Assembly: GCA_023014335.1 (NCBI GenBank)
Contig: JAECYW010000018.1
Location: 992,001 to 1,056,000, forward strand
Source of the DNA: Galerina marginata
Lineage: Eukaryota; Basidiomycota; Agaricomycetes; Agaricales; Galerinaceae
DNA length: 64,000 nt
Reading direction: 5' to 3'
A program made the position numbers and the translations under genes. A model generated the notes under the pieces. The model was not told the DNA's origin. It saw only the letters and a list, made by a program, of their open reading frames with translations, and ran no database searches. Each line of letters opens with the position of its first letter. Within the stretch, counting starts at the first letter, position 1. This document shows, one piece after another, positions 22,660 to 33,463 of the stretch.

Positions 22660-23480
22660 CGTCACAGACGATTTAAAGATTGGCTGGTGAAATTAATATG
22701 TGGAAACGGTATTGACCAGCAATACCGCCTTGAGATCGCAGATGAAGATCGAAGGCGAAGTGAAGAATCGATTGCCTGGCCTCAGTGCCTTTTATAAACA
22801 CACAGCTTGACGTCCGTGTCGGAAAAACGTCAAAAAAGCTATTGTAAGTTATTGGTAAGTTATCAAACATCTTCGAATTGTCGCAAATTTGAGCTGATAT
22901 CCTACCGTTTGGCTCGAATCAGCCTCTAGAGTCTACAATCAGTTTGGAAGATGTTTAACAACTATTCCATAGAAAAGTTGGCTCTCTGAAAGACGAAATA
23001 TTCTTGGCTTCAATGCCGTCCGACAATCAACACGGGGATTTAGAGTTCATCATTTTCATGGCAGGACCTTTGCACCTATTATGATCCTGATACCCCGCCA
23101 CTTTGACACAGGTGGAAGTGGTGGCGGCAGTTGGGGGCCCATCACCACGTCGATGTCGCCTTAGAGGCAGTGTTGGCATCCGCGGCTGGGCTTACGATTA
23201 AGAAGAAGGCTCGTTCGAAGTGATTATTAATCTTCTGAAGGCAGAGTGAAGAGTTCTTTTACGCGCTTCATTTCGGCCGTCAGGGAATCTCAACTGAAAA
23301 AAGCTGTCAACACTTCTTCAATTATTTCGTATAAGTTCGGCAATGCCAACTTCTCAAGCCTTCTCAAGCTCGTTTCTAGGTTGAATGTTTCCCAGCGTCC
23401 ACCCTTTTTCCGCTCCATGAAACTTCAGGCCTGCTGTGGCGGCGAACCCCTCGAAGCGCGTCTCCAAAGAAGCTCGTGGT
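22660..23480. other. Upstream region of the Pro/His-rich gene
   Basis: About 800 bp without a supported gene. From about 23230 it begins to resemble the upstream regions of the membrane-protein array (TCTCAACTGAAAA, CCTTTTTCCGCTCCATGAAACTTCAGGCC). Confidence 0.4.
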
Positions 23481-24112
23481 TCATGAGTGTCGTGTTTTAC
23501 AGTGGCATGTGGACTATCTGAAAATTTCAACAGGTCAAGTGATTATTATGTTCCAGATAATTATAGCTGTTACAAAGACGGAGATCAACGTGGAACAGCA
23601 TTGAGTACGGAGGTGCCTGATTCTCTAAATTCAACGCACAGCATTAGGCCGACTGAATGCACCTCCACACTCAACACCCTCGTCCTAACGGTTATGATTC
23701 GTAAATCACTTGAGCTATTGAGGACTTTGGATTCATATACTAGTAGTAGATACACCGTGAAACACGACATTTACTCTACATCGGTTCGTGCAAATATACA
23801 TATATTCATGTTTTATTTTGGTGCTGCTTTTTTCGAGTTGGCTGCACTCGCCGTGATTAATGCTAGCACCAGCGTCTAATCGTCGAAACCCTGGCTACAG
23901 AAAACGCTGTTCATCCCGCAGATAAGTTGGGAAAACCACGGGGCAGTGGTTAAAATATCTTCTTGAAGGGTCTCATCCGGAAGGCTCTCGACTGCCTTTT
24001 TCGAAAATCGAGGTCTAATATCGTTTGAATAAGCTGTGAGGTCGTAGAGGGGGGGTGTACATTCGTTTTTGGCGAAACTTATATATAGAAGCCTGAAGAT
24101 ACAGTGATACTA
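23481..24112 (+). promoter_or_regulatory. Orphan upstream region of array gene copy 0
   Basis: This block matches the 600-700 bp upstream of the array genes (for example 35845-36500): GTGTTTTACAGTGG, the AGCTGTTACAAAGACGGAGATCAA block, AGGCTCTCGACTGCC...AAAATCGAGGT, and finally TATATATAGAAGCCTGAAGATACAGTGATAC. The gene it once drove is cut by a MITE immediately downstream. Confidence 0.65.
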
Positions 24113-24523
24113 GGGATTGTCACGGGTATGGCAACCCGTGCGGGTTAGGGTGCTGGTTTTACCAGGGTACGGGTACGGGAAGGTAATTTTGTAGCCTACA
24201 AAAACCCGTAACTGTGATATGGGTTGTTGGTGGTCAGCCGCTGAGTTTAAAATGGGCGCTTAATCGGCTTCACACGGAGATTTTGTTACCGGAGGCATTT
24301 CCAAAATGCCTCTGGTAAGAATGCCTCCGGTAAGACAAGGCGTGCAGCCCGCAGCTGGACAGATTAGAACATAGTTTAAACATGATAAATGAACTCATTT
24401 AAGACTTTATTCTTTTGATTTATAAGCTTTAGGTGCTTACAATTAAATAAAGTACCATCTACTCGAGTAGTCTGTAGAGTACGAGTATAGCCGATGACCC
24501 GTTGACTCTACCCGTGCGGGTTT
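24113..24523. mobile_element. CACGGGTATGG-type MITE, copy A
   Basis: The block is absent from all other copies of this locus, where GATACAATACTGTAAGGCATGCC runs on to TTCTCAAAGGGGA. It starts GATTGTCACGGGTATGGCAACCCGTGCGGGTT and ends GACCCGTTGACTCTACCCGTGCGGGT. A closely related element in reverse orientation lies at 29634-30055. GCCTCCGGTAA motifs lie in the middle. Boundaries are approximate. Confidence 0.65.
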
Positions 24524-24720
24524 CTCAAAGGGGATCATGATAATTGTTCTCAAACAATCCACAATTTTGATAACGTCAAAATTCAACTTGAATCCTTGCC
24601 GGAGGACAATAGCAAATTTAAATGTGAACATAATTCTCTCTCGGAAGTACCTTCCTCTCAATGGACTTTGCCCGAGCGCGTTCCCCGTTCCTATGTTAAT
24701 ATTACGGATAGAAAAAATTT
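24524..24720 (+). pseudogene. Array membrane-protein gene, copy 0 remnant
   Basis: TCTCAAAGGGGATCATGATAATTGTTCTCAAACAATCC and the later AAAATTCAA...ATCCTTGCCGGAGGACAATAGC match exon 1 of the array genes with an internal deletion. The remnant ends at about 24720, where the duplicated F-box exon begins. Not functional. Confidence 0.6.
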
Positions 24721-24726
24721 ACGGCG

Positions 24727-25041
24727 TTCATCGCCACATACCACAACCTACGGAGCATCTCCGCCCCAGCTCAGATGGTCCGGCTCGCCAGAATCGAGTA
24801 TCCTTCCGACCTTCTGCCCAGTCAGAATGTCGTCGAATATTTTAGCCCACTCGCTTCGAGGTGCCTGAACCTCAAGGAGGTGTATATCCCTGATGGCACT
24901 TTTTCATCCAGAGATCGAGAGGGTGTACGGTGCGTTTTCTCGCGAACTTTTGCACTAACGATGGGAGGAGAACGTAGTGAGGGGCTGGGGATAGACGTTA
25001 TCCCCGAGGGTGAGGACAGTTTATTTACCCGAGAATCGTAG
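24727..25041 (+). pseudogene. Duplicated last exon of F-box gene 2
   Basis: Nearly identical to 18711-19007, including the in-frame end ('MGGERSEGLGIDVIPEGED') and the stop. The preceding exon and the F-box are absent. It marks the left edge of the second copy of a segmental duplication that continues to about 27290. Confidence 0.8.
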
Positions 25042-25063
25042 TCGTGATTTATACATATTTATA

Positions 25064-25450
25064 TTATCCGCTTTGAGTTTGTTGGAAGCTCCTTTTCAAC
25101 CCGTACCGGATGATGGCAATTTTCAAAATCTGGACGCCTTGACGGAATTTAGCAAACATCAATGCTGACGATGCTTTAGTATGTTTAGTTAAACCGGCTG
25201 ATAATGATGTGACTTGGGGCTTTAGGAGGATAAGGTATTTTTCAATCCAGGTATCTTGACCACTAGTTATCAGTGTTGTGAGGGTATCGAGATCTAACGA
25301 CAGTGGAAATGTAAAGTTTCTCTCAACAAGCGCGGTTATTTCGTAGCTGCTGAAGCTTGTCAATTGAAGCCACTGGAAGAAAGTACAGCCTGTAAGAAAG
25401 TTCATCAGGACCAGGTCCAGACGATGGATTGATGGATAGATAGATATCAT
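25064..25450 (-). pseudogene. Reverse F-box/LRR-like fragment (copy 2)
   Basis: Second copy of the fragment at 19812-20036, with a longer open frame. Shares 'ITALVERNFT', 'TLITSGQD.WIEKYLILLKPQVT' and 'LSAGLTK'. No start exon is evident. Confidence 0.45.
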
Positions 25451-25588
25451 CGCGAGTTAAAGTAGAATAGTTACAAGTTATAATAGCCTACAACATGTAC
25501 ACCAGTCCGTTCATCTAAAAGGTTTGCTTGTTCATACTTAAAAGTCCTGTGTCACCGATATCCGAGCCAAAGGCAGCAGACCCGCATC

Positions 25589-26972
25589 TTAAGAGGTTGT
25601 CCAGATTTGGTTGGCGTTCGCACTTCCACACGTCCAGGTTTGTACGCGTCTTCCGTTTGAGAGATTGCCGTTTTGGAGGTCGACGCATTGATCTATAATT
25701 ATAAGAGATTTCATCAGTATCAGTTCGGTATCAGTTCGTGATGTCGAATGGAAAGGCAAGACACGCCGAGGAAAAAGAACGCAGCACAGAAGAGACGGAG
25801 ATGAGATAGAAGGAGATCACGATACGCACTGATGGTGGAAAGCTGCAGTTGATTCCCGTCAGTGAACTGCCACGTTTGCGCGGGTAGGGCATTGATGCAT
25901 TTCCATATTTTGAGGCCAGTTCCACTAGACGGGTCTGAAAAGGAAAAGAAAGGTTCGTCAGGTGTATTTCGGAAGGAGAACCTGGGAAAGGGGAAAAGGG
26001 AAAGCGTAAAGGAAACTGGACGCTTACTCGCTCCGGCGTCCAGACAGAAGTTTGTGCCTGCCAACGTGACGGCGGAGGTACCACCACCTTTCGTTATCAA
26101 CCAACGTTGAGCGGCGGTTTCGTTGCAGTCGTAGCTGGCGGACACAGAGGTTGATCAGAAAGACTGAACAGACGACGGAAGGGAAAGACTGACATTTGGA
26201 CAGCAGTACCGTTAGCGTAGATAGCGCCTCGAACGTCGAGACATTTATTGAGGGCTCCGTTTGGATGAACGTTGACTGCACCGCTGGAAGGCGGGAATGT
26301 CTTTTCGGGACAGAACCTTATTCAAAGTCGAAAGATGGTCAGACAAGTGTTCGAACGAATGGTGAAGGAAGAACTTGGATTGACAAACGACAAGCAAATA
26401 GAATGAAAAGTCATAACTCACGTCACTGTATACCCGACATTCGTTCCAGGACACTCAGCCAGGGGGGATGAAGGCGGACTGCCTGAGGGCACCGGGAAAC
26501 TTGTCGGCGGGGAGTCGTAGGCTGCAGGACAGCCCGTGCTGTCACACGTATCTGAACCGCAAAACCCTCCAGCCGCCAAGTCGGCTGTTATGAGGACTTT
26601 TGGCACGATGCTGACGCCGGTGTTCAGATGGTTCGGGTCCTTCACCACGTAGTAATAGTTGGTCTAGATTGGTAGGCAAGTTAGCGAGCGAGCGCACAAG
26701 ACTTTCAAGCTACTCACTGGGCCGTAAAACCCTGCCCTCGTTGTCAATGCTCCGTTCGCACCTCCACCATTCGCATCCGTATATATCAACCCACTCCAAG
26801 TGTCGTCGAAGGTTCGATTCGTTACGCTGTTCGTCGCGAGCGAGCCTTGGGTCTGGCCGTTAATGTAAAGCGTGATGGCCTGCGGGCACCGATTCGTGAC
26901 TGTGATAAGCCTCTCAGCCAGTGTGCTCGTCGGCGCTAAGGCTGCTGCAGCCAATATGGCGAAAACCAACAT
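25589..26972 (-). CDS. Secreted thaumatin-like + ricin-B-type lectin protein (only intact copy)
   Basis: Six exons on the reverse strand join in phase: 26972-26718, 26663-26422, 26316-26194, 26134-26028, 25934-25830, 25692-25589, giving 311 aa. A signal peptide (about 1-20, 'MLVFAILAAAALAPTSTLA') is followed by a thaumatin-like domain (about 21-165: 'RLITVTNRCPQAITLYINGQ', 'WSGLIYTDANGGGANGA', 'GGFCGSDTCDSTGCPAAY'). Then comes a ricin B-type beta-trefoil lectin (about 175-311) with the three hallmark repeats 'QRW', 'QTW', 'QIW' and 'CLDV', 'CLDAG', 'CVDLQNG'. Only the carbohydrate-binding B-type fold is present; there is no catalytic toxin chain. Probably binds glycans outside the cell. At least four broken copies lie in the window. 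The divergent intergenic region toward the membrane-protein array holds the fold-back element. Confidence 0.85.
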
Positions 26973-27291
26973 GGTCGTCGTATGTTGAGACCAGATAGAA
27001 ACACCAGAGCCTAAAAAGTGGTGCAGAATCAAGGTGGAGCTGAAAAAGGAGCCAGAAAGTCGGAAAAGGCACGCCGAGGGAAGCTATGGAGACAAGTCGC
27101 CGCGAGCTCCTTGAATATCGCCCTGATGACCATGGTCATGCTTTTGACGTGAGGCATGATTAGATGATATCCTCGTTGTGTGCAGCGAGGAAGATGCCTG
27201 GTTTGGCGAATTTCGAGGCTGATTGTGCTTGCCATGCATAGATGGGCTTTGGGAGGATCCAGTAGTCGAGATGAGAAAAATTATTTGCTGG

Positions 27292-29264
27292 CACTGCTGG
27301 AAGGGGAATATTCTGCGGAGCGCAGAATCTAGGTAGAATGTAATGTGAAATCATTAAGTTCTGCCTGACGCAGAATAATTAATTCTTAATTGTTTCTGCC
27401 ACGACGTAAAAGACAATAAGAATCGAGGGAGATTTTTATGTTTTGCCTAAATTCAGTATCTCGCAGAATTTTTCCTTCTGTGCCGGTTCTGAGACAATTA
27501 GAATCTAATCAAAACATAAGGTTCTACCTAAATTCACCCTAATTCAGAACATATCAATCTGCAATTGTGCAAAATAGGGTGAGAACCTTTCATTCTGAGA
27601 TATTCAGAACATATCATTCTGATCTGATTCCGAATGGATTTAGATTTTTGTAGAATCTTATTATAAATAAAAATTCTGCATTTTGCAGAACGCATCGTCC
27701 CAAGTCGGGGGTACGTCATCTGACCCGACCTGTGCCCCGAAATGACAAAAATGAGGTTGTGAAAGAATTGATCGAGTAGAGCAAATATAATAGAATACAC
27801 AGCTACTGGGAAGATAAATAAAAAGCTAAGGAAGTAATGACTATTATTCCTATTTCAATTTCAAATTCAAGCTTATATTTACAGTAAGAGAGACTCAGAG
27901 AGCAGTGCTTTGCGAAATAGCTGACAAATCCGAGCAACCGGGCCCGGCTTCCCAGCAAGTTCCCACAGTTCGAGGTTTGTTGATGGCGCTACGCCGCGTC
28001 ACTTTCTTCCTTCCAACCACCACCACCATTCCTCCTTCGACGTCCCCCGTCTATCCACCTGCCACTAGCCTCATTCGACATGGCTGAAACGATGCCCAGG
28101 ACCTTTCCGAGTGCCCCTCCTCTCGAATGAGGGATGTGGGCCGGAAATAGGAGGAAAATGGGGGATTTCGGGTGCAGGTAGGGGGAGGTCACCAAGCGCG
28201 CAATGAAAACGACCACCGCCATCCAGCCAGCCACCTCGCAGCGCCTTACAGCGCCTCGGCTCTCCGCGCTGCCCACGTCACGACAACCACACCCAGGTAC
28301 GTCGAGAAACCAACCCCCGCTGGGTAACTAACTGACACCACCCCCCACTGCAGCTTCGGCCAGCTCCTTAGGACCCCCATTCGCCGCCACGTCACAGCAG
28401 GAACACGCAACGAGGGGGAGGGATCACCAGGTAAGCAATTAAAAAAAAACAACCGCCGCCGTCCAGCTAATTCACACTGCACCACCTTGCAGCACTGTTC
28501 AGCGGCCCGTGGACCCCACGATGCCTTGCTTTGGCGCCACATCACGACAACATCTGCGATGGCTGTCGCGCCCAGTACTCCCACACCAACGAGGAGCCCA
28601 CCACGTAGGTGTCAGGGTACGACGAGGCGAAGAGACGGCGTACACCCGACATCGACACGGAAACGAACCGTGTTGGTGTTGGATGGTAGGCAGCCCCGGT
28701 CGGCGTCTCGGCAACCACACCCACCATTTTCCACCACCGCCGTCACGCGTCCAGTACCCCCATGTCAGTGGGAACTCACCACAGGTGCGGGGTGGTTACG
28801 GGGCGGCGACGAGACAGTACACCCCACTCACCGTCAGCGACGACGGCCGTCATTCCCAGTACCCCCCCACATCAACAGGGAATCCACTGTGCGGGTGTTA
28901 GGGGTACGAAGGAGCAACGAGAACGCGAGCACAGCACCAGATGTCGAGAGGAGCCCCACATCGGTGCGAGAATCAATCGCGCCGGTGTAGGGTAATCATG
29001 ACATCATGACGTTGTTGCAGCGGTCGCAACCACCACGCCCCGCATCCTGCGCCGCCGTCGATGTTCATCACTTTCTTTATGTATTAGTTTAATGTTAGTA
29101 GAACAATATACATGTATTAGAAGCATCCAAACATGTAAACGAGTGAACTGAATATATAATAATGCAGCTTTAAATTTATGGGCGAGGTGTATTATGCGCT
29201 TAACGGTAGACAAAAGATACATATTCACCCTCACCCCAGTACTAAATTTTTAATTTCACTATGG
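27292..29264 (+). repeat. Left arm of the fold-back element
   Basis: Reverse complement of 30357-32329 with no difference seen in any of the segments I compared. Contains the outer CAGAAT-rich zone, then GC-rich sequence with three imperfect copies of a CCCAGTACYCCCACRTCA...CCAC motif (about 28570, 28750 and 28856). Confidence 0.88.
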
Positions 29265-30343
29265 AGGTGCCGAGCGCCGACTTATTCACTATAGCTCGTC
29301 AGTACTTCAGTTCTTGGGTTGCCAGCGTGTCGCCATGGAATTAATTCTGGGATATTGTGTCAATTGTCTCTTAACGCGACTCGTCGTCTGCCTGATGATG
29401 CGGAGTTCGTCAAATCATGAGTTGACTTTGTGCGGTCGCCATGGACTTAACTTCTGTTGCTCATATCCTCAGTCCGTATGGTGGCTTTATTGTTTATATT
29501 CAATGTATTCGGGGGTACCATTTCCATTCTTCGGGGGTCCCATTGCGATTCTTCTATTAGCCTTCCCATTTGGGGAGACTTTGATGTGCATGCTAGCGCT
29601 ATCAGGGGCCGGCTAGGGATTGGGGGTAAGGGTTCGTGCGGGTAGGGAGGGTAGAGTCAACGGGTCATCGGTAATTCTTATACTGTACACACTAGATAGT
29701 ACTTTTTCTGATTATATGCTAAAGTGTTGTAAATCAAAAGAATATAGTCAGAAATATGTTCATTTATCATTTTCAAGTTAAGTTCTATTATTTCCCAATC
29801 TATCTAGCTCTAACCCACCTCTTCACACGAAGACTTTCTTATGGGAGGCATTTTAAAAAGTGCCTCCGGTTAGAAAATCTCCGGTGGAACTCACGTTGGG
29901 GCCGATTAAGCGCCCAGTTCAACCTCAACGCCTGACCCGCTGACCCGTGTCACGGGTATGGGTTTTTGTAGGGTATGAAATTACCTACCTGTACCCATAC
30001 CCTGACAAAAACCCGCACCCCAACCGCACGGGTCGTCATACCCATGACAATCTCAAGGGCCCATTCTGTGCCTAATTTTGGATGGCACCAATATCTGTAC
30101 ATGGTTCAAAACCCTCACACCTTGCTCACAACGCGGATTACTCACGACGGAATCCACTTATTGTTCATAATGCTAATAATGTCCATACGTCACCATCACA
30201 TCGGGAGTCTTTGTCCTCTCATGAGTCACACAAACTGACTGCCCATCGCTACGCGCTGGGGTTCGCTTCCCTCACCCGGCTCTGTCGGCGCTTCGCGCCT
30301 CCATATAGTGAATTAATTTTTCAATACTGGGGTGAATAAGTCG
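29224..30343. other. Loop of the fold-back element, with nested inverted repeats
   Basis: Both ends carry related inverted sequences: CACCCCAGTACTAAATTTTTAATTTCACTATGGAGG on the left, and CCTCCATATAGTGAATTAATTTTTCAATACTGGGGTG at 30299-30335 on the right. An older MITE therefore seems nested at the centre. The middle contains the element at 29634-30055. No gene is supported. Confidence 0.55.
29634..30055. mobile_element. CACGGGTATGG-type MITE, copy B (inside the loop)
   Basis: In reverse orientation it matches 24113-24523: GGGTAGAGTCAACGGGTCATCGG at the left, GGAGGCATTTTAAAAAGTGCCTCCGGT in the middle and GGGTCGTCATACCCATGACAATCTC at the right. Ends are approximate. Confidence 0.6.
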
Positions 30344-30356
30344 GCTCTTCGCACTT

Positions 30357-32329
30357 CCATAGTGAAATTAAAAATTTAGTACTGGGGTGAGGGTGAATAT
30401 GTATCTTTTGTCTACCGTTAAGCGCATAATACACCTCGCCCATAAATTTAAAGCTGCATTATTATATATTCAGTTCACTCGTTTACATGTTTGGATGCTT
30501 CTAATACATGTATATTGTTCTACTAACATTAAACTAATACATAAAGAAAGTGATGAACATCGACGGCGGCGCAGGATGCGGGGCGTGGTGGTTGCGACCG
30601 CTGCAACAACGTCATGATGTCATGATTACCCTACACCGGCGCGATTGATTCTCGCACCGATGTGGGGCTCCTCTCGACATCTGGTGCTGTGCTCGCGTTC
30701 TCGTTGCTCCTTCGTACCCCTAACACCCGCACAGTGGATTCCCTGTTGATGTGGGGGGGTACTGGGAATGACGGCCGTCGTCGCTGACGGTGAGTGGGGT
30801 GTACTGTCTCGTCGCCGCCCCGTAACCACCCCGCACCTGTGGTGAGTTCCCACTGACATGGGGGTACTGGACGCGTGACGGCGGTGGTGGAAAATGGTGG
30901 GTGTGGTTGCCGAGACGCCGACCGGGGCTGCCTACCATCCAACACCAACACGGTTCGTTTCCGTGTCGATGTCGGGTGTACGCCGTCTCTTCGCCTCGTC
31001 GTACCCTGACACCTACGTGGTGGGCTCCTCGTTGGTGTGGGAGTACTGGGCGCGACAGCCATCGCAGATGTTGTCGTGATGTGGCGCCAAAGCAAGGCAT
31101 CGTGGGGTCCACGGGCCGCTGAACAGTGCTGCAAGGTGGTGCAGTGTGAATTAGCTGGACGGCGGCGGTTGTTTTTTTTTAATTGCTTACCTGGTGATCC
31201 CTCCCCCTCGTTGCGTGTTCCTGCTGTGACGTGGCGGCGAATGGGGGTCCTAAGGAGCTGGCCGAAGCTGCAGTGGGGGGTGGTGTCAGTTAGTTACCCA
31301 GCGGGGGTTGGTTTCTCGACGTACCTGGGTGTGGTTGTCGTGACGTGGGCAGCGCGGAGAGCCGAGGCGCTGTAAGGCGCTGCGAGGTGGCTGGCTGGAT
31401 GGCGGTGGTCGTTTTCATTGCGCGCTTGGTGACCTCCCCCTACCTGCACCCGAAATCCCCCATTTTCCTCCTATTTCCGGCCCACATCCCTCATTCGAGA
31501 GGAGGGGCACTCGGAAAGGTCCTGGGCATCGTTTCAGCCATGTCGAATGAGGCTAGTGGCAGGTGGATAGACGGGGGACGTCGAAGGAGGAATGGTGGTG
31601 GTGGTTGGAAGGAAGAAAGTGACGCGGCGTAGCGCCATCAACAAACCTCGAACTGTGGGAACTTGCTGGGAAGCCGGGCCCGGTTGCTCGGATTTGTCAG
31701 CTATTTCGCAAAGCACTGCTCTCTGAGTCTCTCTTACTGTAAATATAAGCTTGAATTTGAAATTGAAATAGGAATAATAGTCATTACTTCCTTAGCTTTT
31801 TATTTATCTTCCCAGTAGCTGTGTATTCTATTATATTTGCTCTACTCGATCAATTCTTTCACAACCTCATTTTTGTCATTTCGGGGCACAGGTCGGGTCA
31901 GATGACGTACCCCCGACTTGGGACGATGCGTTCTGCAAAATGCAGAATTTTTATTTATAATAAGATTCTACAAAAATCTAAATCCATTCGGAATCAGATC
32001 AGAATGATATGTTCTGAATATCTCAGAATGAAAGGTTCTCACCCTATTTTGCACAATTGCAGATTGATATGTTCTGAATTAGGGTGAATTTAGGTAGAAC
32101 CTTATGTTTTGATTAGATTCTAATTGTCTCAGAACCGGCACAGAAGGAAAAATTCTGCGAGATACTGAATTTAGGCAAAACATAAAAATCTCCCTCGATT
32201 CTTATTGTCTTTTACGTCGTGGCAGAAACAATTAAGAATTAATTATTCTGCGTCAGGCAGAACTTAATGATTTCACATTACATTCTACCTAGATTCTGCG
32301 CTCCGCAGAATATTCCCCTTCCAGCAGTG
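30357..32329 (-). repeat. Right arm of the fold-back element
   Basis: Inverted copy of the left arm, ending CCAGCAGTG and followed by the TGG duplication. Near identity of the arms implies a recent origin or gene conversion. Confidence 0.88.
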
Positions 32330-33463
32330 TGGAGGAGGAACGGAAATGGAAATGGAAACGGTTGTTTGTTCCTGTTGCTTTCGGGTCCCGTCTCGACCAG
32401 TTTACTGCAGCCGAATCTAAAATTAGACTCATCCTCCCCAGCTACGCGTCCAGGCAAAAGTCTTCACCGTTTCCTAGGTCCCTCTTCGCGGTCAGAAACT
32501 CTGCAAACACTAAGTTAGACTAATATGGATGAAAGTTGCTTTTTGAGTGTGAAGACGGACATGGCCACTCGTTTCCAACTTGGCTTGACGTTTAACCCAA
32601 ATTGGCGGCGATTCCCTTCTACTCGAATAGTGGCTGCTTCTCTTGAAAAAAATCGTAGTTATTGAGCTTTACGTTTCATGTGTACTATCTAAAGCCTCCA
32701 ACAGATGGTGTAATTTATTTAGAAGCGGATGATTATGGTCGTTGCAAAGACAGAATCAAGGTCGAATAGCATTGAGTACTCGGGCACCGAACTCACCGAA
32801 CCTCACACAGCGTTATCGGGGAATCAGGCAATCGACTCAATGCCACACCGCATTTAACTCCACGTCCTAACGGCCATGACTCGTGAGTAACTTCAACTGT
32901 TGCGATCACTGATTCAGATTGAGGTCACCCACACCGTGAAATACGACATTGGCTCAGCATCGTGCAAATAGACCATTGACCAATCGTCGCAACCCTGGCT
33001 ACAAAAGTGCAGTTATCAATACACAGCATTAGACCGACGGAATATCCCTCCAAAGTCAATACTCTCGTCCTAACAGTTGTAATTCGTAAATCACTTCAAC
33101 TGCTGAAGACCTGAAGACTTCAGATTCAAATGATGGATACCCTCCGTGACCATGAAACACGATATTTTCTCTACATTTTCTCAGCGTAAATATACCTATG
33201 TACCGCATCTCAAATTTGGTGTTTGCACTCGACGTAGTTGACGGTAGCACCAGCGGCCAACCATCGAAACCCCGGATACAAAAGTCCCGCGGCGAAAATA
33301 CCAGGGGTTCAATCCGGAAAGCTCTCGACTGCCTCATTTCAAAAATCGAGGTCCGATAGCGTTTGAATGAGTGTTTGAGGCTGCATCGGGATACATTTTG
33401 TCGTTCCGACGACTGTGGCGAACTCAATTCATATTTAAGCCTGTAGGAACAACGGTGTAAGGC

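Larger units (their letters stand above)
27292..32329. mobile_element. 5.04-kb fold-back element with CACTA-like ends
   Basis: Two nearly identical inverted arms of about 2 kb (27292-29264 and 30357-32329) surround a loop of about 1.1 kb. The ends read CACTGCTGG...CCAGCAGTG, and TGG flanks both sides (27289-27291, 32330-32332). CACTR ends with a 3-bp duplication are the mark of the CACTA (EnSpm) superfamily. The paralogous site at 20640-20665 (AAAAATTAATTGCTAGGAGAGGAGCGG) shows the uninterrupted sequence. The outer 400 bp of each arm is packed with ATTCTG/CAGAAT motifs, resembling subterminal repeats. No transposase is encoded. The insertion separates the lectin gene from the first membrane-protein gene. 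Confidence 0.88.

Noticed and set aside
25589..26972. Ribosome-inactivating toxin reading of the ricin-type domain.
   Set aside because: Only the B-type lectin trefoil is present; the other half is thaumatin-like and no N-glycosidase domain is encoded.
27534..31375. Many mirrored open frames in the two arms of the fold-back element (up to 167 aa).
   Set aside because: Each appears in both arms because of the inverted repeat, overlaps others in several frames, has low-complexity composition and shows no domain.
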